Of a stretch of 64,000 nucleotides of DNA, positions 14,098 to 25,800 are shown one piece after another. Location of the stretch: the NCBI RefSeq assembly GCF_017591425.1, contig NW_024467119.1, positions 80,034,894 through 80,098,893 of the forward strand, in the 5' to 3' direction. How positions within the stretch are numbered: position 1 is the stretch's first letter; every line of letters begins with the position of its first letter. The DNA is from Ochotona curzoniae (Eukaryota; Chordata; Mammalia; Lagomorpha; Ochotonidae). The notes under the pieces are model-generated. The model saw nothing but the letters and a program-made list of their open reading frames with translations, was not told where the DNA came from and ran no database searches. A program made the position numbers and the translations under genes.

Positions 14098-17000
14098 TAC
14101 ACACACATCTGCTGGAACACACACACATACATCTATTTCCCAGTCATTTAACATAGAAGAGTTGCTGAAATGGTGTTGAATTCATGCCACTCATCTCTGG
14201 TTTGAGAAGGCGCTCCATGGGGTCCATGGGCTCTTTTCTTCTCTGTTGCTTTTCTGTAGGTGACAGTCACTGCCGCTGACACAAGCAGCTCGCTGTTTTT
14301 CGTTTAGGTATCTGTCATCTTCAGGTAGTCTTTACTGAGACTTCTTTCAAACATTTACAAGAACTGCAGAACTATGCGGAAGCTCTCTGCGTTAGAGAGA
14401 AGGCTAAGACAAATTTAGGTTTTTTTTTTTTAATTCCTATTACAAAGTCAGATATACAGAGAGGAAGATCTTCTGTCTGATGGTTTACTCCCCAAGTGAC
14501 CACAACAGCCAGAGCTGAGATGATGTGAAGCCAGGAGCCAGGAACTTTTTCCGGGTCTCCCATGCAGGTGCAGGATCCCAAAGCCTTGGACCATCCTTGA
14601 CTGCTTTCCTAGGCCACAAGCAGGGAGCTGGATGGGAAGTGGAGCTGTTGGGATAAGAACTGGCACTCATGTGGGATCCTGGCATGTGCAAGGCGAGGAC
14701 TTTGGCCACTAGGCTGCTGTACTGGGCCCTCTATTCATTTTTTAAAGACTTAAGTTCTGTATTTGAAATCTGTGATAAGAGAGATGCAGGGATGCATTTT
14801 CATCAGTGCTGATTCACCCTAGAGATAGCTACGCCAGCCAAAGCTCTGCTAGGCCGAAGCCAGGAGCGTCATCTGAGTCTCCCATGTGGGAAGGCAGGGC
14901 TCCATCTTCCACTCTTTTTCCAAGCTTTAGCAGAGGGAGCTGGCTTGGTTTGTGAAGTGGCCTCCAGATGGGCTGCCAGTGCCACAGATAGTGGCTTCAC
15001 CCAGCACACCACAATGCCAGCCTTATGTGTTAACTCTGTTACTCATTTGTCAAAGAACTAGGATGATAGAAAATGTGTAGATGAATTTCACCATATCCTA
15101 GGTTAGAGTTGAGATTCTGAATGTTTTTTTTTTTTTAAGATTTATTTTATTTTTATTGGAAAGGCAGATATACAGAGAGGAGAGACAGAGAGGAAGATCT
15201 TCTGTCCGATGATTCACTCCCTAAGTGAGCGCAATGGCCGATGCTATGCTGATCTGAAGCCAGGAGCCTCTTCCGGGTCTCCCATGCGGGTGCAGGGTCC
15301 CAAAGCTTTGGGCCATCCTTGACTGCTTTCCCAGACCACAGGCAGGGAGCTGGATGGGAAGCGGGGCTGCCGGGATTAGAACCGGCGCCCATATGGGATC
15401 CTGAGGCGTGCAAGGCGAGGACCTTAACCACTGCGCCATCGCGCCGGGCCCAATTCTGAATGTTTGACATGTTGTATTTGCTGGTGATTTTCTGCACTGA
15501 TACACAATTTCTAAAAATAAGATCAGTTATTTAGTACCCAGTCAATTAAAGGCTTGCAGGTGACTTCTAAAGTTTGTTTCCGTCTCATTTTAGTGAATTT
15601 TACATTAAGTGAGTGAATGAGTTGTGTGCTTCCGTAGTGTTTTAATTTTGACATCCAGCTTTCACTTCAGTGTTGGTCATCCAAATAAGTCCACTTTCTT
15701 GCCTTAGCAATCATGTTTCAGTGCGTATAAAGGCAAACCCTAGTGTGAAATAGTGTGATTAATAAGATTCTCTCTAGGTATATGCATCTATAAGGTGATG
15801 ATTTTGGATCACTGATTTAAAAGGGCTGGAATGTTATTTTTAGAGTCATCCTTAAGGCAACGTTCTTTGTTTTTAAAAGATTATTTCTGGCTTACTTGTT
15901 TATTTGAAATAGTTCTAGAGAGAGAAGAGACGGGGAGATAATGAAATCTAACGTCCTCTGGTTCATTCCCCCAAATAGCTGTCTAACTTGGGCTGCGCCC
16001 AAACTGGCAGCTTCCTCCAGCTCTCCCGCAGGTTGCAGGGGTCCAGGCACTTAAGGGCCGTTTCCCACCGCTTTCCCTGGTACATCAGCAAGGAACTGGG
16101 TCTGAAGTGGAGCAGCTGAGACTCTAAGCTGTGCGCATCTGAGATGCTGATGTGCAGCTGGTGGCTTAACTGGCTCACCATGCGGATCCCTGGCGGAAGT
16201 CTCACACTGGCTGTGCAGACTCCTTAGTTCGCCCCATCGGCAGTTTGCATCATTTTGTCTAAAATCACTGCTTCCTGGCTGTGGCCCTCACTTGATTTCT
16301 TTCTTTCTTTTTTTTTTTCTCCCTCTGGGATGTCTGGCTTCCAGCCTGGTGATGTTGAAGCCTTTTGGCTTCCCGGTTTTGGCCTGTGGCTGGTCACACT
16401 GCTTTAGACTTGGCTCAGTGAGGTTCCATGCGTCTTTGTGAACTTTTCCTTTGTTCCATCTCCTGCTGTCTGTGGGCTCATCAGAAATATTCCAGTTCCA
16501 GTGCTGTGTATCCGGTGGTCCAGTCTGTGACCGTGTTTCCTTTTGCCACAGGAACAACCTGACTGTCCTTGACGTGGTTGGTGTGGAGGGATTCGGAGCA
16601 CGGGAGCTGCTGAAGGTGGGCGGGAGACTGCCTGGCACGGGAGGCTCCCTGCGGTTCAAGGTGCCTGAGTCCACGCTGATGGACTGCCGCCAACGTGAGT
16701 TGATCCTTGTGGCTTGCGTGGGAAAACCAAGGGCAAAAGGATTCCCTCCCAAGATTCCTCCTTGAGTTTTAAAGAATTGTTTATTTGAAAGGCAGTTAGA
16801 GAAAGAGAGAGATCAGTTTTGTTCCACTGGTGCACTCCCCAAAGGACCACCAACAGCCAGGGCTGGCACAGGCCTAAGCCAGTAGCTTCTTCCAGCTCTT
16901 GCATGTTGTTGCAGGGGCCCAAATACCTGGGCCGTGTTGTGTCACATTGCTAAGTGCAGTAGCAGGGAGCTGGATGAGAAATGGAGCAGCTGGGCTGCGA

Positions 17001-19777
17001 ACCGGTGCCCGTGTGGGATGTCGACACTGCAGGCAGCAGCTTTACCTCCTGTGCCATGTTGCTGGCCCCAAGAATGTTGTTTTAAAGGTTGACTGTAAAT
17101 TTGCCTAATTAATGCATAGAGGGTTGATCCTCCTTTGTCAAAACAGCTTTCAATATTTCATTCAAATGATACAGAAAGGAAAATCTAGTGTAAGTGCCAC
17201 ACTGTTTAGTAGTACGGTGTCGGGTATTTAATGTAAATGTGATGCAGTTCGTTTGGCTGTGAGTTAGAATCACACCGAGATAATGAAGAGAAGACTAGCA
17301 AGTGCTGAGAGTCAGCTTTGTGAGTGTTGTGGGGAATAGTGTAACTTACCATTCAGGATGGCGGCCTCGAGCGAGTGTGGCTGGGAAGGTCAGTTTTAAA
17401 ATTTATTGAAAAAATTTAGACATTGAAAAGTATGCTTGGAATTTCCAAGTTTTGCACATCTTTGACTTAAGTGCCTTTAAATTATTTCTGCATTTTAAGA
17501 TCATCATGAGTAACTGAAATAAAAATCAAACTAGATATAAATTCTGTCTTTTTCTAATTTTCATGTTTTGTGCAAGCATTGGAAGAATTTTCGCACATTT
17601 TGACAGAAAACTGGTTGCTAAAACCTTTTGCTAATTAATGCTCATTTGGGAATTTTTTTAAAGGAAGCCAATGCTGAATAACAGCAAATCTAGAAAGATT
17701 TGTTCACAGTTTTACTCTTGGTATGATCCATCTTTCCATTCATTCCGTGTTGACTTTGGTAAGGTTAAAGGGTATGATAATGCTGTAGAATCAGATAAAG
17801 CATTGATCCTTACATGGGCTGGGCTGTGGATTGTAAATGCTTGGGCTTCTTTAAAAATTGTCCTAATGTTAAACTTCTAATATAAGAAATGCACCCATTA
17901 ATTTGTGAGGGTTTAATCATTGATTACTGTGGAGGGTGTGACGAATTTGAACACGAGAGCACATCCACTTATACTGAGCTGAGCCCTGGTTCAGAAGGAG
18001 AGTACAAGTGTCACAGGTTACCTGGTGGTTGGTGGTGGGAGGACGACCCCTGAAGCCCTTGCTGTTGATACGAGGCCAGCCCAAGCCGAGGACACTCCCC
18101 TTCAGGAACACCCTGACTGCCGGCACGTTTCTGCTGTGTCCTGGTTACAGCAGCTTAGCTGGTGCAGAAGCTGTTTTCAGCTTAGGTTGAATACTTTCCC
18201 CTCCACATTTTGATAGTGGTTTGTTTGATTATATTAATATTGATTCCACGACTGAAAGCAAATTTTGCAGGTTAGATATTCATAAAATCCCTCTCTTTGC
18301 CCTTCTCAGAATTGAAAGACAGCAAACAAATTCTATCAATCACAAAGAACTTCAAAGTGGAGAACGTTGGACCCCTGCCCATAACTGTGACCTCGCTGAG
18401 AATTAATGGGTACAATTGCCAGGGTTACGGATTTGAAATTCTAGACTGTCACCAGTTTTCGCTGGACCCGGACGCATCTCGCGACATCAGCATCGTGTAA
18501 GCATCAGATTGTATCACCTCCTGGCAGTTTTGCGATGCTGTTAGCTATGTGTGTGCATGGTGGGTGAGGCAGCTCAGCCCAAGTGGGAAAGGCTCAAGTT
18601 TTGTCTCCAGGAAGTCAGACATTGTATCGCCCTTGGGATTACTCGGTGGCAAAAGTTAAAGCACGGGATCGAGCGATCGGGAGTTCACAAAGATCAATCG
18701 CTTGCTAGGTTCACTCCAGACTTCACCTCCTCCTGGGTCATCCGGGAGCTGACCCTCGTGACGGCAGCCGGCCTGGAATTCCACTTCACTCTCAACGTGA
18801 CCCTCCCTCATCACCTGTTGCCTCTGTGTGCTGATGTGGTTCCGGGGCCCAGCTGGGAGGAATCCTTCTGGAGGCTCACCGTGTTCTTTGTCAGGTAAAC
18901 CTCTGCCTTCCCCCGCTGTGCTCTTCCTGCGGCCACCTGTGTGCAGATGGCAGCTGCGCACAACGTCCCTGTGTAGGCGTGGAGCTCCACGGGTGCAGTT
19001 CTGCAAGATCTGACCACAGGACGCTAACTGGTGAGCTCCAAGATCATGCCTGACTGACCATGTGGGGTTGCATGTAGTTCATGGGTCCTAGAAGTATGCT
19101 CGACAGTCGTGTTCCATGCATGTCCATGGGCACGTGCCGTGGAAGGTAAGAAGGGCAGTGTGATGATGTTTGAGGGTAGCAGACTAGCACGATCCTGTTC
19201 ACGGGATTGTTTCTAACTTGAGCTGTAGAATCGGACTGCTAAGTTCCGGAACTTGGGTTGGTTTGCTCCCTTCTCCTGGGCTGTCCATCTTGCGTCTTTG
19301 TGGCGCTCCCTCCCGGCTCGTGTAACTGCGCTTGTCTCCGTGCAGTGTCAGTGGGGACAGCGTGCTGACGAGCACCCTGGCTTGCCTTCACAGCTTGTCC
19401 CTGCTGGGTGTGGTCTTGATTGCCGTCCAGCAAGCCCAGTACATTCTTCTGGAATTCGTGAAAACGCGGCAGAGGCAGAGTGCCGGCGCTTCCTCCCAGC
19501 TAGGCAGTGGTTCCATGGACGTGGTCAGCTCCCACACTCACAAGTGAGAAATCTGGTAGTGGGTGGCATGGTCCCATCTCGCCTTTGACCATTTGACCCT
19601 TTCTGGTTTGATGTGATGGTCATAGCGGTGTCAGTCCCCAGTGTGTCTTCGTCAGCTCTACTGCATGCCATGGTATGGACAGTGGTGCTGATTCAGTGTG
19701 GAGAGAGACTTTCTAGAAGGGCATGGTCTGGGGTGTCTTCATAAGTGGAAGCCCCTAGAGCTCACCTTAGGCATGGG

Positions 19778-19824
<47 letters not shown>

Positions 19825-22800
19825 AGGGAGAGGGAGAGAGAGAAATTGCTGTTCCTTGCACCTGCACATAGGAGCAAGCAGGGAGAGGTGGATTTCCCTT
19901 GCGTTGGTGTGAGATGTGTCCCTTCTCTGCATGTAGGAGCACTTGCAAGACCTTCCTGGACCCGTACGGCCCCTCAGATAAGAACCGAGGGAAGAGCTGC
20001 CTGGCCGTGAGCAGTCCCCGGAACAGGGTCCAGAATGCTGCCAAGAGGAGCCCGGCCTCGTACGGACACTCCCAGAAGAAGCACAAGTGCTCAGTCTATT
20101 ACAGCAAGCACAAAGCCAGCAGCATGCCCGGTGCCACCGGTGCCAGCCCCGCTCCCACCCCCGACGACAGGCAGGCGGCCTCTGGCAGCCCCCTGTCGGT
20201 TCCCAGAGAGGACCTGTGCGTTGATGTTGGAGCAGGGAACTGGGTCCGCCTCGGGGAGACTGTTGGCCTGCAGAAGAGCTTGGGCCTCCCCCAAAACTTG
20301 CTGAGCGAAGAAGACAGCACCCCGAAAGCGGTGCTGCTTGTCGGTCCCCCTTCCTCAGAGTGTACTGTGAAGGAGGTGGGACAGCCATGTGTGTTTCCTA
20401 AGGAAATTGCCCTGAACACTTCAGAGAATGCCGAGCTCAGGCAGCAAGAGCTCTGTCCCCTGAAGACCTCTAAGAAACTACCTGAAAGTCATTTGCCAAG
20501 AAGCCCACCTCAGTCCCCGCCAGACTTGCCAGAAAGTTCCAGAAGAAACGCTGGTAATCTTCTCCTCCCTCCCCACCCCAAAGCTCCATGCAGAAGTAGC
20601 TGTTGCATCTGTCTGTTGGTTTTCTTTGCTGCACTGGCGTGGAAGATGTGGGGGGTTTGGGGGTTTTTTTTTGGTTCATCTTAGCCAAAGGCGGCGTGGA
20701 TGTTGGATCTGCTGGCAGAAGCCCAGGACGGAGCGCGGAGGCTGTACAATGCTGTGACTGGAAAGTTTGCCTGGCAGAGCCTCGTACAGAGGGGCACAGG
20801 GATCATGTTCCTCCTGGGAGGATCTGGGAGTCTTTTTCTTGCTATTTTTCGTAAATTTCACCTTTCCTGCTCTAAAAAAAAATCAGATTTATTTTTATTT
20901 GAAAGGCAGAGTTGCAGAGTGAGAGAGACCGACATCTTCTGTCTGCTGATTCACTCCCCAAGTGGCTGCAATGGCCAGAGCTGGGCCAGACCGCAGCCAG
21001 GAGCCAGGAGCTTCTTCCAGTCTCCCATGTGGGTGCAGGAGCCCAAGGAGTAGAACTATCCTCCGCTGCTCTCCCAGGCCATCAGCAGGGAGCTGGGTGG
21101 GAAGTGGAGCAGCTGAGACTCGGTTGGCATCATTATGCAGTGCTGGTGCCTTAGGCTGTGCCAGCCTACTCTACTACATTGCCAGCCCCCTTTTCCACCT
21201 TTAAAAAAGAAAAGAAAAGGCTTACTAATCTTTAAAGGCAAGAGAGAGAGAACTCTTTGATCTACTGGTTCATTCTCTAAATAGCTTAGTCAGCCAGGGT
21301 TGGGCCAGGCTACAGGAGCTCAGCATTCTGTCCACGTTTCCCGTGTGGGTCAAGGTCCTCAGTATCTTGGCCGTTTTCTGCTGCCTCTGCAGGTAAACTA
21401 GGTGGGAGCTGGATTGGAAATGGAGCAGCTGGGACTGGTACCAGCACCCGTATGGCATGCCAGCATCACAGGTGCCAGCTGCACATGCTGTGCCAATGTA
21501 CTGCCCTTCCCTTCCACCCTTCCCACTCCCTTCTTTTTTTTTTATTTGAAATTTACAACCTGACCATTTTCTTATGTACATTCCTCTGCCTGTCAGACTC
21601 TTGGCCCTTTTTACAACCTGGGAAACTCAGTTGCCTTTGCTCACTCAGGGCATCTGACATAAGTAGCTTCGTGGCTTTTGTTCTTGGGACGTGCAAAGCA
21701 GCCGAAGGAGTGTTGTGGACCAACTCATTCTCATAAGCTTCCTGCATTTGGTGACAAGTCCAAACTGACTTTCAGATGTCCCCTGGAAGGACATTGCTGA
21801 TGGGAACGGAAGTGTGGGGGTGGGACCCGAACAAGGTTCCAGCAACTGGCTGCATGTGTATTTTTTGCTGCATTTCATTCCAGCCTGCTCCTGCCAGGTC
21901 TAGCAGCTGTGTGCCTGCCTGAAGTGGGGTCGTGTCTGTGGAGTGGTGTCAGGTCCTGCTTGCTCTCCACCTGATGTGCGAGTCCCTCCCCACATATAGT
22001 TGTTCACCAGGTCTTTGAATCAAAGCAGGTGCTTGGCTGCCGATGCGTCCCAGTTGTGTCCTCGCTACTCTCCAGGGCCCAGACTCAAACACTACAGAAG
22101 CAGTTCCTCTCTGCTGGGCTTTTCCCTCATCCTGTGAATCCTTTGAACACGAGCCACTTCTTTGCATAAGCTGACCCCATGTGTACTTGGAAGACTGGCT
22201 GGGGAGGGGTTGAGGTCCTGCAGAAGCGCTGTTTCCCTGGCCTCTTGTGTCTGTCAGCTGTCTGGACAAAATGCTAGGCCCTGCTTGCAAGGCAGGGACA
22301 GCCCTCTCACCCCATCATAGAGCTGTGACATCTTTGAGCCATACAGTGTGACAGAAGCAGAAGTGGAGTGCCCGGGACTTGAGCTGGCACCCATATGGGA
22401 TGCTGGCACCACAGGCAGAGGCTTAACCTACTGTGCTATGACCACTGCCACCCTCCCCACCTCTTAGGAAACTATTATAGAACTTGTAACAGTGAGCCCT
22501 TTCCCTGCCATCGACTTACAGTTTAAGGATGTGTAAAACTTGGGACATGTTGAACATAGGAACTTACAATAGCAGGGGAAGGTAGTGGGGGGTTTTGAAG
22601 GTAGGATTTGGGGCTTCTTAGTGAGGTCTTGTGGGATTTTGAAGGCTGCCGTTTCCAGGCAGGCGATGAGCAGGTCCCTCATAAATGGTGCTCGTGAACA
22701 GCAGTGCCATGTGGGGGCAGAGCCTGGGTGTGCTTCCGGCCAGCTCACAGCACTCATTCCGTTTTTCGTCTCTGGAATCTGAAGAAAGCATCTGGAGTCT

Positions 22801-25800
22801 GCCGAGCAGAGCCAGGCCGAGCACCTTGCTGTTGAGGATGCGGAGTTGTTTGCTGTAGGGTCCAGCCGGGTGGGAACCCTCTGTTGGTGTCTGTCACGTT
22901 TGAGCTGTTTCTCCCCAGATGTACAGGTGCAGCGTAGCAGTGGGCTCGTGTCGGTGGCTGGTGGGAGCGGGGAAGGTGGGGCAGGATAATAACAAGTAAC
23001 ATAGACTGAGAAACCTGGCTCCAGGCTTCTGGTGGCCTTATAGCACACCAGAGAGAAGTGTTTAGAAAATTATAAAGAATTGGGCATGTACATTTTTAAA
23101 GATTACTAATATGAAAAGCAATTAGGAAAAAGGGAGAGAAAGCATTAAATGGAGAAGGCAAGCCAGAGGTCTTCCATGTACCGATTCACTGTCCAGATGG
23201 CCACAGTGGCCAGGGCTGTGATAAGCCAAAGTCAAGAGCTTCATGCAGGTTTCTCACTGGATTGCAGGGGCCCAAGCACTTGCTGCGTCCCCGGCCGCTT
23301 CCCCATGTCGTTAGCAAGGGACGGAGCAGAGAAAAAGAACATTTAGGGCTCAAGCCAGCAGCCATGTGGGGTGCCAGCATTGTAGATGTCCACTCCATAA
23401 CCCCGCCCAAATATGTACAGCTTTCTATATGGCATTCATACCTCAGAGAGGTGGTAAGAATAAAACTCCCAAATAAATGAAAGGATAAATGGCTCTAGAC
23501 TTTGGACTGGCCCAACCTCGGCCATTGTAGCCTTTATGTGTATGAATCGATGGATGGAAGATTTTGTCCTGTCTTTCCCCCTCTCTCTCTGTAGCTCTGC
23601 CTTTGAATAAATCATCTTTTTTTAAAGCCATTAATATTTAGCACAAACATCTTGTTGAGTGTTGGGTAAGTGTGCCTGGTGAAGCCTGGTGAAGTTTTCT
23701 GTCTGCTGATTCACTCCCCAAATGGCACAACAGCCAGAGCTGAGCTGATCCGGAGCCAGGGGCTTCCTCTAGTCTTCCAGGCAGGTGCAGGGTTGTCGTA
23801 AGATTTTGGGCCATCCTTCACTGCTTTCCCAGGCCACAAGCAGGGAGCTGGATGGGAAGTGGAGCAGCCAGGACATGAACTGTCGCCCTTATGGGATCCT
23901 GGTGTGTGCAGCCGAGGATTTAGCCTTTGAGCCGTTGCACCGGCTGTTCTCCCCTCCCCCCAGCTCCTTTCCTTTCCTTCCCTTTCCCTTTCCTTTCCTT
24001 TTCCTTTTCCTTTTCCTTTTCCTGTCCTGTCCTTTCCTGTCCTGTCCCTTTCCCTTTCCCTTTCCCTGTCCTGTCCCTTTCCCTTTCCCTTTCCCTTTCC
24101 CTTTCCTGTCCCTTTCCCTTTCCTGTCCCTTTCCCTTTCATGTCCCTTTCCCTTTCCCTTTCCTGTCCCTGTCCCTGTCCCTTTCCCTTTCCCTTTCCCT
24201 TTCCCTTTCCTTTCCTCCTTTCTTTCTCTCTCTCTTTCCCTTTCCCTTTCCTTTCCTCCTTTCTTTCTCTCTCTCTTTCTCTCTCTCTCTTTCTTTATTA
24301 CAAGAAAAGTATAAAGTCTGTGATTACCTGTTGTTTCCTGCTTGCCAGTCATACCATGCCCCTTCTCCTTTGGGCTGTAGCTGTGTACTGGTTGAGCACC
24401 TTCTGCTGTTTTGCTCTCCTCCCATTATCCCTATACTGGTGGCCACTGTCCCATTCTCAAGGTCGTGACAACAGCTCATTAGACTCCATGGATGAGGGAG
24501 AGAGTGTGGCTGTTGATGTTCCTTGCCCTGCTCACCTCACAGGGCTGCCGCTGAGTGGCATTCCGTCCAGTGTCTCCACGGTTAGGTGAGGCTGGGACCC
24601 ACGGCCTCTCCGTTGCCTTCAGCAGTGTTGGTGGGGATTTATCCATCCCTGCACACCTCGTTGCTCACATATGTTTTATGTTTTATGTTTCTGTACTGCA
24701 CAGGAGGCCTGCTGGTTTCCTGAGTCTGTGTTGTATTGCTGTATCTGGGTGGTTTCATGTGGATTGTTGCATTTGTCCTTCCGGAGAAACTTGATGACTC
24801 ATCCTTGTAGAGCTATGGTCTTGACCTAATCTTCAAGGCAAGATGAACAGTGCTACAAGGATGAGCTGTCAGTTTCTTAAAGAAGGATCCCAAGGAAGGA
24901 AATCCGTTTTCTGATGGATTAGGGTGCCGGGAAAGCGACAGCACCGTCTGATCTCATGCAGTCTGACATCTGCAACACGTGTGATGCCTTTGTCTCCCAC
25001 ACACAGTCCTGCCCTTGAGGCAGCTGCTGCTTTTACTGCCTCCACAGTGTTAAATGTTTTCCTGTGTGTTTGGCGACCATGTGTCTTGTGGAAAGGGGTT
25101 GCGTTGCAAAGGGGATCTGTGGGAAGGAAGGGCTTCTGAGGGTGACTGCTGGTGAGTTTTCATGCTGACTGCAGGGCTGTCCCATTCTCCATGTGGGTGC
25201 AGTGGAGAGCCCAGTCACCTTTAGATAAGCTCACCTCATGCCTTCGATGACCATTCTAAGGGGCCCAGGTCCACATTTACCAGTTCTGCTGTCCTCAGCT
25301 GCTTAGCCAGTCATTCAAGAACGCCAGTGGCCGGGGTCAACATGATCTCTGGATTCAATCTTGGCCATGTCCATGTTTGGGTCTGTGCCATCAGAACCAA
25401 AGGCTCTGTTTTATTCACATCTAAGTCTGACCACCAGGTCTCCTTTCTGTAATGCATCTTGTTGTGGCCTTTGCAGGATATGACTTGACTTACTTCTGAG
25501 AGTCATGCTTCCTTTGAGCGGCAGACCTCACACACTGTGGTTGCATGCAGCTGGGAAAGGCCAGCTCGCGTTACAGGGTGAACATTCTCGGCTTGCCCTG
25601 CATTTTAATTTTTTTTTTTTTAAGATTTATTTTTATTATTATTTTTTCATTGGAAAGGCGGATATACAGAGAGAGGAGAGACAGAGAGGAAGATCTTCCG
25701 TCCGATGATTCACTCCCCAAGTGAGCGCAACGGGCCGATACTATGCCGATCCGAAGCCAGGAGCCTCTTCTGGGTCTCCCACGCGGGTGCAGGTTCCCAA

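Noticed and set aside
19762..20388. 208-codon minus-strand frame
   Set aside because: It is the antisense shadow of GC-rich TMEM131L exon m and the adjacent GA/TG repeat.
23711..24352. Long minus-strand frame encoding a Gly/Lys/Glu repeat protein
   Set aside because: It is the translation of the polypurine microsatellite; there is no start context, domain or splice support.
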